A stretch of DNA of 64,000 nt from Clostridiales bacterium (GCA_012517905.1 JAAYUE010000082.1:1-64000), one strand, 5' to 3'; numbered from the stretch's first letter, positions 27,674-39,334 are shown. Notes: generated by a model not told the origin, from the sequence alone. Numbers and translations: made by a program.

Positions 27674-28822
27674 ATGGCGCGGACGATCACCGAGGAAGAA
27701 CGCGCGCGGCTCTGGCTGAATTACGCCACGGAGTACAATTCCAGATTGTTTCGAAAGATTCAGGAGCGGTTCGCTTCCCTCCGGGAGGCGGTCGATCTGT
27801 TTGCGGCAAAAGGCGAACTGTTTTCGGCCCTGCCGGAGCGCGTGCTGTCCCGGCTATCCGAGGCGCGGCAGCCGGGCTTTATCGACCGCCTGCTCGAAGG
27901 AATGGAGAAAAAGAATATCCGCTTCACCTGCCCGGGGGACGAACGCTATCCGCGCCTGCTGGCGGAGATCGCCGACCCGCCGAGCGTGCTCTACTACATC
28001 GGCCGAATCGAACCCGATCCCGACCTCTCGCTTGCGCTGGTCGGCTCGCGGCACCCGACGAAATACGGCGTCGAGACGGCGAAGCGCTTCGGCTACGAGT
28101 TGGCTTCGGCGGGTGCGTTAATCGTCTCCGGCATGGCGGAGGGCATCGACGCCTGCGCGGCGCGCGGCGCGCTGGACGCAAAAAACGCCGTCTGTCCAAC
28201 ATTGGCGGTGCTCGGTTGTGGCGTGGACGTCGTATATCCGCAGGCGAACGAAAAGCTCTATGATGAAATCATAGAGCGCGGCGCGGTGGTGTCGGAGTTT
28301 TTGCCCGGAACGCGCGTGGAACGGTACTTTTTCCCGATTCGCAACCGCGTGATGAGCGCTCTGGCGCACGGCACGCTCGTCATCGAGGCGGCACAGCGCA
28401 GCGGGACGTCCATCACCGCGGGGTATGCGCACGATCAGGGGCGGGAAGTCTTCGCCGTGCCCGGGCGCATTGGGGACGAGATGAGCGCGGGTCCGAACGG
28501 CATGATCGCGCGCGGCGAGGCAAAGCCGGTCTTTTCGACGGACGACATACTGGCCGAGTTTTCCTGCCTGCACGTGCCCGCCGAAACGCGGCCGGAGGCG
28601 AACGTGCTGCCGCTCTCCTCGCTGGGCGAGGATCAGCGCGCCATCTGCCGCCTGCTGCGCAGCGCGGAGATGAGCTTTGACGAACTCTGCGAAGAACTGG
28701 CGCTGCCGATCGGGACCATGAACGCCTGCCTGACCGAGCTGCAGTTTTCCGGCGTCGTGCTCGCGCTACCCGGTCGGCGCTATGCGATCGACACGGAGCG
28801 CGTGAAGCTGAAAGACGTATAG
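27674..28822 (+). CDS. dprA: DNA processing protein DprA
   Basis: 382 residues. A Rossmann-like core has LALVGSRHPTKYG, IVSGMAEGIDACAARGAL, LGCGVDVVYPQAN and FPIRNRVMSALAHGTLVIEAAQRSGTSITA. A C-terminal winged-helix domain (LGEDQRAICRLLRSAEMSFDELCEEL) follows. DprA loads RecA on incoming single-stranded DNA. ATG 27674 is 4 bases after the yifB stop, with a purine-rich GGAAGGGAAG about 10 bases upstream. Confidence 0.95.
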   Translation: MARTITEEERARLWLNYATEYNSRLFRKIQERFASLREAVDLFAAKGELFSALPERVLSRLSEARQPGFIDRLLEGMEKKNIRFTCPGDERYPRLLAEIADPPSVLYYIGRIEPDPDLSLALVGSRHPTKYGVETAKRFGYELASAGALIVSGMAEGIDACAARGALDAKNAVCPTLAVLGCGVDVVYPQANEKLYDEIIERGAVVSEFLPGTRVERYFFPIRNRVMSALAHGTLVIEAAQRSGTSITAGYAHDQGREVFAVPGRIGDEMSAGPNGMIARGEAKPVFSTDDILAEFSCLHVPAETRPEANVLPLSSLGEDQRAICRLLRSAEMSFDELCEELALPIGTMNACLTELQFSGVVLALPGRRYAIDTERVKLKDV

Positions 28823-28950
28823 TTTATGCTGGTGAAATACTTAAAATATTTGTTTTCGATTTCTCTTCTTTAAATATCGCGCCTGAACATCCAAGCGGAT
28901 GCAATCTTATTTCTATCGTCGAACTCTCAAATTGTATATAGCAGCTATAT

Positions 28951-29115
28951 ATAATGAAGCAGTTTCCGGAAACAACGACTTCGAGCGGTTCGGCCTGTCG
29001 TTTTGCGCAGAAAAACAGCGGGAATCCGCGCGATTGATTCCCGATATTTTGACGGTTCCATAAATTTTCCCTTGACAGATACAATTATTTTCGGAATAAT
29101 GAAGCAGTTGCCGGA
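28951..29115 (+). repeat. 20-base direct repeat flanking the topA promoter
   Basis: ATAATGAAGCAGTTTCCGGA (28951-28970) and ATAATGAAGCAGTTGCCGGA (29096-29115) differ at one base. Each begins within a TATAAT/AATAAT-like -10 element, so the second copy spans the start of the topA transcript. This could be a duplicated promoter-start region or a regulator site. Confidence 0.6.
29072..29100 (+). promoter_or_regulatory. Sigma-A promoter for topA
   Basis: Perfect TTGACA (29072-29077), a 17-base spacer and AATAAT (29095-29100). Confidence 0.75.
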
Positions 29116-29179
29116 CAAAGATTACGCACAAGGCGCGTGATTGGCCTGTGAAGGGCGCCGATCCGGCGGGAGGAACGCT

Positions 29180-31290
<2,111 letters not shown>

Positions 31291-31294
<4 letters not shown>

Positions 31295-32586
31295 GCGGCG
31301 GGCGCGTTGGCGTCATAGGCGCGGGGCTTGCCGGTTGCGAGGCGGCGTATCAGCTCGCCGAGCGGGGCATTGCGGTTGATCTCCATGAGATGAAGCCGCA
31401 GAAACGGTCCCCCGCGCACCACAGCGCGGATTTCTGCGAACTGGTCTGCAGCAATTCCCTGCGTTCCGACCGCATTGAAAACGCGGTCGGTCTGCTCAAG
31501 GCGGAACTGCGCCTGCTCGGCTCGCTCGTGCTGCGCGTTGCGGACGAGACGCGCGTTCCCGCGGGGGGCGCGCTCGCGGTCGACCGCGAAGGGTTTGCCG
31601 CGCGGGTGACGCAGATCCTCCGCTCGCACCCGAATATCACAATCCATAACGAGGAAGTGACCCGCGTGCCGGACGCGCCCGCGATCGTTGCGAGCGGGCC
31701 GCTCACCTCGGATGCGCTTGCGGCGGACATCGCGCGGCTCACCGGCGAACCGCTGCATTTTTACGACGCGGCGGCGCCCATCGTGGCGGCGGATTCGCTG
31801 GACATGAGCAAGGTCTTTCGCGCGTCCCGGTACGGGCGTGGGGACGACTACCTCAACTGCCCCATGACGCGGGAGGAATACGAGGCGTTTTACCGCGCGT
31901 TGATTTCAGCCGAGACGGCGCCGCTGCATTCGTTCGAGACGCCGCGCGTCTTCGAGGGCTGCATGCCGGTCGAGGTCATGGCAAAACGCGGGGAGCAGAC
32001 GCTCTGCTACGGCCCGCTCAAACCCGTCGGCCTCGAGACGGAAGGAAAAGAGCCCTACGCCGTTGTGCAGCTGCGGCAGGACGACAAGGACGGCAGACTG
32101 TTTAACCTCGTCGGGTTTCAGACGAACCTGAAATTCGGCGAGCAGCGGCGCGTTTTCGGTATGATTCCGGGGCTGGAGCATGCGGAGTTTGTGCGCTACG
32201 GCGTGATGCATCGCAACACGTTTCTCAACTCGCCGAAGCTGCTGAATTTCGACTATTCGATGCGCGCCGTCCCCGGGCTGTATTTTGCGGGCCAGATGAC
32301 CGGCGTGGAAGGGTATGTCGAGTCCGCGTCCAGCGGGCTTGTCGCGGCGCTGTCCATGGCGCGGCGGCTTGACGGCAGGGAACCGGTCGACTTTACCGCA
32401 AGGACCGCGATCGGTGCGCTGGGGCATTATGTCTCGGGTTATGCGGGGGACGATTTTCAGCCGATGAACGTCACCTTCGGTATCATGGACCCGCTGCCGG
32501 AGCGCATCCGCAAAAAGACCGAGCGATACGCCAAAATCGCCGAGCGCGCGCTGGAGCTCGTTCGGGAGCGGACGGAGAATCCATAG
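31291..32586 (+). CDS. trmFO: Folate-dependent tRNA m5U54 methyltransferase TrmFO
   Basis: 431 residues. The FAD-binding motif [21 protein letters not shown] is followed by [29 protein letters not shown], the active-site cysteine segment, and ends with the [14 protein letters not shown] and [16 protein letters not shown] signatures. It makes ribothymidine at position 54 of tRNA using methylene-THF. In many Firmicutes topA-trmFO is followed by xerC before hslVU; here xerC is missing. Confidence 0.97.
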
Positions 32587-32691
32587 CGTGCGTCCGCGCG
32601 GGAAACGGCGGCGAAACGGCCGCCAAACCGGCAGAAAATCGTGAAAGAATTGAAAACGAATTGGCGAATGCGGGCGAATGCGCCCGCTTTG

Positions 32692-32700
32692 TGCTAGTAT
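32692..32700 (+). promoter_or_regulatory. Possible extended -10 promoter for hslVU
   Basis: TGCTAGTAT fits an extended -10 (TGN-TAGTAT, -10 at 32695-32700). No good -35 is present; the upstream bases form the hairpin GCGGGC/GCCCGC. Tentative. Confidence 0.3.
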
Positions 32701-32793
32701 GAGTAACAGGTAGAATCTACCTGCCCGCGCGGCGCTTCGGCACAGCATCCAGCCGCCGTCTGCGCGGTCGATCGACAAGGAGGATTACCCGAT

Positions 32794-33327
32794 TTGGAAC
32801 TCAGGGGTACGACGATAATCGCCGTTCAGAAGGACGGCAAATGCGCGGTCGCCGGCGACGGCCAGGTGACCATGAGCGAGACTGTCGTCATGAAGGCGAC
32901 GGCGAAAAAGGTGAAGCGGCTTTATCACGACAAGGTCGTGGTCGGCTTTGCGGGATCGGTTGCGGACGCGTTTTCGCTCTGCGAACGGTTTGAAAAGAAA
33001 CTGGAACAATACGGCGGCAATCTCACCCGCGCGGCGGTTTCGCTCGCGCAGGACTGGCGAAGCGACAAGATCATGCACAAGCTCGAGGCGCTTCTGATCG
33101 TTGCGAACCAGGATGAGCTGCTGATCGTCTCCGGCACGGGCGAGGTGATCGACCCGGACGACGGCATCGCGGCCATCGGCTCGGGCGGCATGTACGCGCT
33201 TGCCGCGGCAAAGGCGCTCAAGGCGAACACGGAGCTTTCCGCAAAGGAAATCGCCGAAAAAGCGCTCCGCATCGCGGGGGATATCTGCGTCTTTACCAAC
33301 GGCAACATCACGGTGGAGGAGGTATAG
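32794..33327 (+). CDS. hslV: ATP-dependent protease peptidase subunit HslV
   Basis: 177 residues. The catalytic threonine is T6 in [11 protein letters not shown], so five residues would be removed. Other marks are [30 protein letters not shown] and [16 protein letters not shown]. It forms a dodecameric peptidase with HslU, encoded next. The start is TTG 32794 with AAGGAGG (32777-32783) 10 bases upstream; an ATG would lie too far inside. Confidence 0.96.
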   Translation: MELRGTTIIAVQKDGKCAVAGDGQVTMSETVVMKATAKKVKRLYHDKVVVGFAGSVADAFSLCERFEKKLEQYGGNLTRAAVSLAQDWRSDKIMHKLEALLIVANQDELLIVSGTGEVIDPDDGIAAIGSGGMYALAAAKALKANTELSAKEIAEKALRIAGDICVFTNGNITVEEV

Positions 33328-33331
33328 GGAT

Positions 33332-34723
33332 ATGCAGCTGACACCGAGAGAAATCGTTGACGCGCTGGATAAATACATCGTCGGTCAGGACCGCGCCAAG
33401 CGTGCGGTCGCCGTCGCGCTGAGAAACCGCTATCGCAGGAGCTGTCTTTCCGAAGAGCTCCGCGAGGAAATCACGCCGAAAAACATCGTGATGATCGGGC
33501 CGACGGGCGTGGGCAAGACCGAGATCGCCCGCAGACTCGCCAAACTCGTGGACGCGCCGTTCGTCAAGGTGGAGGCCACGAAGTATACCGAGGTCGGCTA
33601 TGTCGGGCGCGACGTCGAGAGCATGGTGCGCGACCTTGTGGACGCCGCCATCCGCATCAGCATGGACCGCCGCATGGAGGACGTGCGCCTCGTTGCGGAG
33701 GCCGCCGCCGAACAGGCGCTGGTCGACCTGCTCCTGCCGGGCGCGAAAAAACGCAGCCAGCGGCAGCAGCAGAACCCGCTGCAGATTCTGCTTGGCGCGG
33801 GCCAGCCGCAGCCGAGCGAGCCGGAGCCGAGCGAGGAAGAGAAGGCGCGCCGCTACAGCGAGCGCGAGCGCGTGCTGGCCGAACTCCGCGCGGGAAAACT
33901 GGAAAAGGAACTGGTCGAGGTAGAGGTGGAAGAGCAGGCGGGAAAGAACGACGCCATGTTCGCCGCGGGCATCGACCTCAATCTCGGCGAAATGTTCGGC
34001 GACCTGCTGCCAAAGAAGACGAAGCGCCGCAAGCTGCCCGTCAGGGAAGCGCGTCGCGTGATCGTCCAGCAGGAGAGCGAAAAGCGAATCGACATGGACG
34101 ACGTGCACCGCGAGGCGCTGCAGCGCGCGGAGCAGGACGGCATCCTCTTTATCGACGAAATCGACAAGATCGCGGGCGCGGAGCGCGTCGGCGGACCGGA
34201 CGTTTCCCGCGAAGGCGTGCAGAGGGATATCCTGCCCATCGTGGAAGGCAGCGTGGTCAGCACGAAATACGGTCCCGTCAAGACGGACTACATGCTCTTT
34301 ATCGCCGCGGGCGCGTTTCACACCGCGAAGGTGAGCGACCTCATCCCGGAGCTGCAGGGACGCTTTCCCATCCGCGTAAAGCTGGACGATCTGACGCAGG
34401 AAGACTTCGAGAAGATTCTGACCCAGCCGGAAAACGCGGTGACCAAGCAATATACGGCGCTGCTGTCGGCGGACAAGGTAAAGCTCAGCTTCACGTCGGA
34501 CGCGCTGAAGGAGATCGCCAAATTTGCGTTTCTCGCGAACGAAAACACCGAAAACATCGGCGCGCGCCGTCTGCATACCGTCATGGAAAACCTGCTCGAC
34601 GACATCTCCTTTAACGCCAATGGGCAGCATCCGGAGATCGAGCTGGTCATCGACGCGGCATATGTGGACGAACACCTCGGCGAAGAGTTTCACGAGGACG
34701 ACATCCATAAGTACATCCTCTGA
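33332..34723 (+). CDS. hslU: ATP-dependent protease ATPase subunit HslU
   Basis: 463 residues. Walker A is GPTGVGKT (56-63), and Walker B FIDEIDKIAG occurs about residue 275. The inserted I domain is long, acidic and Gln/Glu-rich (about 110-240), as in other HslU. The C-terminus ends EFHEDDIHKYIL, the tail that docks in HslV. It starts 4 bases after hslV. Together they form the unfoldase-protease; the usual codY downstream is absent. Confidence 0.97.
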   Translation: MQLTPREIVDALDKYIVGQDRAKRAVAVALRNRYRRSCLSEELREEITPKNIVMIGPTGVGKTEIARRLAKLVDAPFVKVEATKYTEVGYVGRDVESMVRDLVDAAIRISMDRRMEDVRLVAEAAAEQALVDLLLPGAKKRSQRQQQNPLQILLGAGQPQPSEPEPSEEEKARRYSERERVLAELRAGKLEKELVEVEVEEQAGKNDAMFAAGIDLNLGEMFGDLLPKKTKRRKLPVREARRVIVQQESEKRIDMDDVHREALQRAEQDGILFIDEIDKIAGAERVGGPDVSREGVQRDILPIVEGSVVSTKYGPVKTDYMLFIAAGAFHTAKVSDLIPELQGRFPIRVKLDDLTQEDFEKILTQPENAVTKQYTALLSADKVKLSFTSDALKEIAKFAFLANENTENIGARRLHTVMENLLDDISFNANGQHPEIELVIDAAYVDEHLGEEFHEDDIHKYIL

Positions 34724-34793
34724 TCGCGGCGCATCGGCCGACGGTCTGCACAACCTGACGACAGAACTCAAACGACGCAAGGAACGAGGGTAT

Positions 34794-35741
34794 TTGCTGA
34801 AGCGACGCGTGAAAACAACCGCATTCGCGCTCATCGCCGCGGCGTTGTGCCCGCTGCTGCTCGGGTGCGAAGCGGCCGCGGTGCAGACGCTGTCGGTGTC
34901 GTTCGCCACGCCGACGCCCAGGCCGGACACGGTCTCCATCTCGGAAGGCGATGCGCAGAACACGACGAAATACAGCATGAGCGTGCTTTCGCCGAACGAA
35001 GTCGTCGCGCAGGAGGACGGAACGTATCTGACGCAGGACGGGCAGCCCGTCAGCGTATTTGCAACGAAGGAACCCGCGGCGACGCCGATTCTGACGCCCA
35101 CGCCGGTGCCGACCGCGCCGCCGGAGACGCCAACTCCGTCGCCGAGCCCGACGCCGACGCCGAGCCCAACGCCGACCGCGACGCCGAAAGCGACCGCGAC
35201 GCCGAAGGCGACGGCCAAGGCGACCGCGAAACCGACGAGCACGCCGAAGCCGACCGCGACGCCGACGTCGAAACCGACCGCCGCGCCGGAGACGACGTTT
35301 GTCATTACCCCCGCGCCGAGTGCAACGCCGACCGCGACCCCCGTTCAAACCTCGTCGCAGACGCCGCCGAGCGTTAGCGGCGCGTACAGCGGCGAGGACG
35401 TGCTGCTGGCCGCGCGCGTGGCATATTTCGAGTCCGGCAAGTCGGAGGACGGATACCGCGCGGTGGTCTGCGTCATCCTCAACCGCGTCGAGTCGGGCAG
35501 ATGGCCCGGCAGCGTGTACGACGTCGTCTATCAGAAAAGCCAGTTTTCGGTCGTGGGCCGGAGCGATTTTCTGACCAAGACGATACCGGACAGCGTGATC
35601 GGGTATGCAAACGACGTGCTCAACAATGGCAATCGTCTGCTGCCGACCAACGTGATGTCGTTTCGCAGCGGCTCGACGGACAAAGTCTGGGGCACGCGCA
35701 CGTATTACGGCACCTTTGGCGGAAACGACTTTTACAGTTGA
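34794..35741 (+). CDS. Lipoprotein with SleB-like cell wall hydrolase domain
   Basis: 315 residues. A signal peptide with KRR and a hydrophobic stretch ends in a lipobox LLGC with C25 as the lipid-bearing residue. A Thr/Pro/Lys/Ala-rich low-complexity linker (about 95-195) spans the wall, and the C-terminal domain (about 200-315) begins EDVLLAARVAYFESGKSEDGYRAVVCVILNRVESGRWP, a SleB/CwlJ-type hydrolase (Hydrolase_2) with its conserved Glu in YFESG. It likely cleaves peptidoglycan from the outer membrane-facing side of the cell membrane. The start is TTG 34794 with AAGGA upstream; GTG 34809 is an alternative. Confidence 0.82.
   Translation: MLKRRVKTTAFALIAAALCPLLLGCEAAAVQTLSVSFATPTPRPDTVSISEGDAQNTTKYSMSVLSPNEVVAQEDGTYLTQDGQPVSVFATKEPAATPILTPTPVPTAPPETPTPSPSPTPTPSPTPTATPKATATPKATAKATAKPTSTPKPTATPTSKPTAAPETTFVITPAPSATPTATPVQTSSQTPPSVSGAYSGEDVLLAARVAYFESGKSEDGYRAVVCVILNRVESGRWPGSVYDVVYQKSQFSVVGRSDFLTKTIPDSVIGYANDVLNNGNRLLPTNVMSFRSGSTDKVWGTRTYYGTFGGNDFYS
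35090..35300 (+). repeat. Low-complexity Thr/Pro coding repeat
   Basis: Tandem short units such as ACGCCGAC and GCGACCGCG encode the TPTPSPTP/ATPKATAK linker of the lipoprotein. The array is in frame and is a spacer, not a CRISPR. Confidence 0.85.
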
Positions 35742-35753
35742 AGCACAAAAGTG

Positions 35754-35797
35754 GTCCGGCGGTTCGTTTGATGCAGATAACGATTGGTGCGCCGGAC
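35754..35797 (+). repeat. Inverted repeat around the rnjA -35 region
   Basis: GTCCGGCG (35754-35761) and CGCCGGAC (35790-35797) are perfect complements 28 bases apart. The second arm sits in the spacer of the predicted rnjA promoter. Confidence 0.55.
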
Positions 35798-35812
35798 AAA
35801 ATAGTCTATAAT
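35784..35812 (+). promoter_or_regulatory. Sigma-A promoter for rnjA
   Basis: TTGGTG (35784-35789), 17-base spacer, TATAAT (35807-35812). The leader before the start codon would be about 175 bases. Its first bases match those of the queA promoter. Confidence 0.65.
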
Positions 35813-35994
35813 ACTTCTGTCGGCGCGCAAATACAGCCGCAAAAAATGGCCTGCGCGTCGCGATGAAACACGAATGAAACGGCGGGATGGGATGTCCGCC
35901 GATGCAAACAGAAATAGAATCGATGGAAACTGCGTTTTTTGGGCGCAGGTCGATGAGAACAGGGAGATCACAAAGAAATTGGGGAATTTACAAA

Positions 35995-37641
35995 ATGGCA
36001 AATAAACTGAAGATCATTCCGCTTGGCGGATTGGGAGAAATCGGAAAGAACATGACTGTGCTCGAATACAACGGCGATATCGTCGTCGTCGACTGCGGAC
36101 TGATCTTTCCGGACGAGGAGATGCCCGGCATCGACATCGTCATACCGGACATGGAATACCTGCGGGAAAACCGCCAGAAGCTCAAAGGGTTTCTGATTAC
36201 ACACGGGCATGAGGACCACATCGGCGCGCTGCCCTATGCGCTCAGGGAATTCGACGTTCCGGTCTACGGCACGGCGTTTACCATCGCGCTGATCGAGCAT
36301 AAGCTTGAGGAGGCGCGCGTTTCGGGCAAGCGGCTCGTCACCGTAAAGCCCGGCGATCATGTCGAGCTCGGCTGCTTCAAGGTGGAGTTTATCAAGACGG
36401 GGCATTCCATCGCGGGCGCGGTCGCGCTGGCGATCAATACCCCCATCGGCACGGTGATTCACACCGGCGACTTCAAGGTGGACTTTACGCCCATCGACGG
36501 CGAGCCGATCGACATCAACCGCTTTGCCTACTACGGCTCGCGCGGCGTGCTCGCGCTCATGAGCGACAGCACGAACATCGAAAGCCCGGGGCATACGCAG
36601 AGCGAGCGCGACATCGGCAAGACGTTTGAGCACTACTTCAACGTCGCGCAGGGGCGCATCATCGTCGCGTCGTTCGCCAGCAACGTCTACCGCATCCAGC
36701 AGGTTGCGGACGTAGCGGTCAGCCACGGGCGCGTGCTCTGCTTTCAGGGCAGGAGCATGGAGCAGGTGGTGCAGATCGCCATGCGGTTGGGATATCTCAA
36801 GATCCCGCCGGAGAGCATCGTCAAGGTCGACCAGCTCAAGCGCTATCGCGACGATCAGGTCTGCGTGATCACAACCGGCAGCCAGGGCGAGCCCATGAGC
36901 GGGCTGTTTCGCATGGCGACGGCGACGCACCGGCTCAACATCGGAGCGGGCGACACGGTCATCATCTCGGCCTCGGCCATTCCGGGCAACGAGCGCGGCG
37001 TTTCGCGCGTGATCAACCAGCTCTATCAAAAGGGCGCCGAGGTCATCTACAACCGCATGGCGGACGTACACGTTTCCGGTCACGCATGTCGCGAGGAGCT
37101 GCGGCTGATGATGGAGCTGACGAAACCGAAGTATTTCATCCCCGTGCACGGCGAGTTTCGGCATCTTGTGATGCACGGCCAGCTGGCCGAAGACATGGGC
37201 ATCCTGTCGGAGAACGTGTTTGTTGCGGATTGCGGGGATGTGATTGAACTGACGCAGCGCTCCGGAAAAAAGAATGGCAGCGTGACCGCCGGCGGCGTGA
37301 TGGTGGACGGCATCGGCGGCATCGACGACGTGGTGCTCAAGGATCGAAAGACGCTCTCGCAGGACGGCCTCGTGGTCGCCGTGCTCACGATAGACAGCGA
37401 AACGGGCCGCATGCTCGCCGCGCCCGAGATCATCTCCCGCGGGTTTGTGTATATGCGCGACTCCGAGGACCTGATTGCGGACACGAAGGCGCTGCTCGTC
37501 AAGGAGACGAGAAAGTTCGAAGGAGCCGATCGCAGCGATTATGCCGGTATCAAGGCAGGCGTGAAGAACTCGCTCAAGTCGTTTCTGAAAAACCGCACCA
37601 AGCGAACGCCGATGATCATGCCCATCGTCATCGAGATTTAA
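35995..37641 (+). CDS. rnjA: Ribonuclease J
   Basis: 548 residues. The metallo-beta-lactamase signature is HGHEDH (H70, H72, D74, H75) in LITHGHEDHIGALPY, followed by the beta-CASP part (SDSTNIESPGHT, FASNVYRIQQ) and C-terminal SASAIPGNERGVSRVINQLY and HVSGHACREELR, with VHGEFRHL. It is a 5'-3' exo- and endonuclease that matures and degrades mRNA and rRNA. ATG 35995 has GGGGA 9 bases upstream; longer in-frame starts upstream are not family-like. Confidence 0.95.
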   Translation: MANKLKIIPLGGLGEIGKNMTVLEYNGDIVVVDCGLIFPDEEMPGIDIVIPDMEYLRENRQKLKGFLITHGHEDHIGALPYALREFDVPVYGTAFTIALIEHKLEEARVSGKRLVTVKPGDHVELGCFKVEFIKTGHSIAGAVALAINTPIGTVIHTGDFKVDFTPIDGEPIDINRFAYYGSRGVLALMSDSTNIESPGHTQSERDIGKTFEHYFNVAQGRIIVASFASNVYRIQQVADVAVSHGRVLCFQGRSMEQVVQIAMRLGYLKIPPESIVKVDQLKRYRDDQVCVITTGSQGEPMSGLFRMATATHRLNIGAGDTVIISASAIPGNERGVSRVINQLYQKGAEVIYNRMADVHVSGHACREELRLMMELTKPKYFIPVHGEFRHLVMHGQLAEDMGILSENVFVADCGDVIELTQRSGKKNGSVTAGGVMVDGIGGIDDVVLKDRKTLSQDGLVVAVLTIDSETGRMLAAPEIISRGFVYMRDSEDLIADTKALLVKETRKFEGADRSDYAGIKAGVKNSLKSFLKNRTKRTPMIMPIVIEI

Positions 37642-37663
37642 CCGGATCCGATCGGAGGGCAAA

Positions 37664-38005
37664 ATGGTCTACGACACCGCAAAGCTGCTCGCGGGCGAGC
37701 TGAAAAACAGCGTGGAATACCGCGAATTCACCGTCGCAAAAGCGCGGGCTATGGAAAATAACACTACCCGCGCGCTGATCGACGAATATAACAAGCTCCA
37801 GATCCGCTCGCAGGCGGCGATGATCGCCGGTGAGCGCGAGAACGATTCGCTCAAGCGCCTGCAGAAGATCGGCGAACTGCTGCAGTTCGATTCGGACGCC
37901 TCGGCTTATCTGATGGCGGAGTTTCGCCTCAAGCGCATGCTCGGCGACGTCTATAAGATCCTCGCGGAGGCGGTGGACGTCGACCTTGGCCCGCTGGAAG
38001 CGTAA
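37664..38005 (+). CDS. YlbF-family protein
   Basis: 113 residues, almost all helical: AKLLAGELKNSVEYREFTVAKARAMENNTTRALIDEYN, then a run with FDSDASAYLMAEFRLKRMLGDVYKILAEAVDVDLGPLE. This matches the YlbF/YmcA (DUF964) pattern whose members form a complex that affects RNase Y and competence or sporulation. GGAGGG (37653-37658) precedes ATG 37664, 22 bases after rnjA. The RNase J neighbour fits an RNA-decay role (inferred). Confidence 0.85.
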   Translation: MVYDTAKLLAGELKNSVEYREFTVAKARAMENNTTRALIDEYNKLQIRSQAAMIAGERENDSLKRLQKIGELLQFDSDASAYLMAEFRLKRMLGDVYKILAEAVDVDLGPLEA

Positions 38006-38044
38006 CGTGCAACTACGGAATATTGTTATGGGATTGAATTGCCT

Positions 38045-39202
38045 ATGAACGGTAAAACCAACAAACCGATGACCCGCCGCCAGAAGCGCCTGCGTCGCTT
38101 CTGGCTGGCCATACGTCCGGCGTTCGTGCTGCTGGTCAGCCTTGCGATCGTGTTTGTGGTCGCGCGCGCGGGCGTGAACTATGCGCTCGCGAAATACGTC
38201 GAACCGGTCGACAAAAACGACGCGACGCCCATCGAGGTGACGATTCCGTCTTCGTCGTCGGCAAGCAGCATTGCGCGCATTCTCTACGGCGCCTGCGGCT
38301 ATGACAAGGACGGGCTGATCTCCAGCACCGCCGCGTTCAAGGTGTATGTCGATTTTGTCGGCAAGGCCAACAGCCTGAAGGCCGGCACATACGTGCTGAG
38401 CAAAAACATGAGCATCAAGCAGATCGTCGAGGTGCTCTGCGAAGGCAATCCACCAAAGGCGACCGTAAAGTTTACGATTCCCGAAGGCTACACGATTGAA
38501 AACATCGCAAAAGTGTTCATGGACAAGGGACTGATCACGAGCGAAACCGAACTCTACGACGCGGCGAGGACGGGGAACGCCTTCCTCAACTTCGCGTTCG
38601 TTTCGGACGCGGCGGCGGCGCAGAACGCGGGCGTGCGATCCTACCTGCTGGAAGGATATCTCTTTCCGGACACCTATGAGGTGTATGCCGATGCGAGCGT
38701 GGAGACCATCCTCATCAAGATGCTCAACCGCTTCAACGAGGTGTTTTCGGACGAGTACCTGACCCGCGCGCAGCAGCTCGGCATGACGATGGACCAGGTG
38801 ATCACGCTGGCCTCGCTCATCGAGCGCGAGGCGGCCGCGCCGGACGATTTTGCGAAGGTTTCCGCGGTGTTCCATAACCGCCTGAATCAGGATATGCCGC
38901 TGCAGAGCTGCGCGAGCCTGTCCTATGCGCTCGGCGTGACGAAGTATGTATTCTCCGCTTCGGAGCAGGAAACGGATTCGCTCTACAACACCTATAAGCA
39001 CAAAGGCCTGCCCGTCGGCCCGGTCTGCAACCCCGGCAAGGCGGCCATCGAGGCGGCGCTGTATCCCAACGAAGACTTCCTTTCCGAAGGGTATCTCTAC
39101 TTCTGCAACCAGAACCCGGCGGAGACGAGCGAGCTGGTGTTTGCCAGAACCTATGAAGAGCATCAGCAGAACGTCGAAAAGTATCAGCAATACTGGAACT
39201 GA
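38045..39202 (+). CDS. mltG: Endolytic transglycosylase MltG
   Basis: 385 residues. A basic N-terminus, one membrane segment (about 25-45, PAFVLLVSLAIVFVVARAGV) and a YceG domain: LKAGTYVLSKNMS, FTIPEGYTIENIAKVF, LEGYLFPDTYEV and the catalytic glutamate in ASLIEREA. The final NPGKAAIEAALYPNEDFLSEGYLYFC is conserved. It cuts new glycan strands in the periplasmic-side wall space. ATG 38045 is preferred over TTG 38039; neither has a strong ribosome binding site. Confidence 0.94.
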   Translation: MNGKTNKPMTRRQKRLRRFWLAIRPAFVLLVSLAIVFVVARAGVNYALAKYVEPVDKNDATPIEVTIPSSSSASSIARILYGACGYDKDGLISSTAAFKVYVDFVGKANSLKAGTYVLSKNMSIKQIVEVLCEGNPPKATVKFTIPEGYTIENIAKVFMDKGLITSETELYDAARTGNAFLNFAFVSDAAAAQNAGVRSYLLEGYLFPDTYEVYADASVETILIKMLNRFNEVFSDEYLTRAQQLGMTMDQVITLASLIEREAAAPDDFAKVSAVFHNRLNQDMPLQSCASLSYALGVTKYVFSASEQETDSLYNTYKHKGLPVGPVCNPGKAAIEAALYPNEDFLSEGYLYFCNQNPAETSELVFARTYEEHQQNVEKYQQYWN

Positions 39203-39218
39203 GCATGAAAGCAAGCGG

Positions 39219-39251
39219 CACTCCGGCGGGTCTACCCGTCGGGGTGTTTGT
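39219..39251 (+). terminator. Rho-independent terminator after mltG
   Basis: CACTCCGGCGGG (39219-39230) pairs with CCCGTCGGGGTG (39235-39246), two G-U pairs, 4-base loop, then TTTGTCT. Confidence 0.8.
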
Positions 39252-39297
39252 CTATCCGGGCGGGCGCGCTTAGGCGCAGAAACACAATCTTTTTTTA

Positions 39298-39326
39298 TTG
39301 CCCGATAAAAACATCTGTGGTAAAAT
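39298..39326 (+). promoter_or_regulatory. Sigma-A promoter for the aminopeptidase, very close to its start codon
   Basis: TTGCCC (39298-39303), 17-base spacer, TAAAAT (39321-39326). The expected start point (about 39333) is only 1-2 bases before ATG 39335, so the message would be leaderless or nearly so. Confidence 0.6.
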
Positions 39327-39334
39327 AACTCCGT

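Larger units (their letters stand above)
28823..29179. other. AT-rich gene-free region before topA
   Basis: About 357 bases, markedly more AT-rich than the rest. It holds a 20-base direct repeat (28951-28970 and 29096-29115), a hairpin CGGGAATC/GATTCCCG (29019-29026 with 29036-29043) and the topA promoter. No convincing open frame, tRNA or riboswitch is seen. Confidence 0.6.

Noticed and set aside
32607..32624. GGCGGC/GCCGCC hairpin after trmFO as a terminator
   Set aside because: The stem is short and followed by AAACC, not by T residues.
35090..35300. Regular short repeats that could look like a CRISPR array
   Set aside because: The units are in frame and encode the Thr/Pro linker of a lipoprotein; there are no constant-length spacers and no cas genes.
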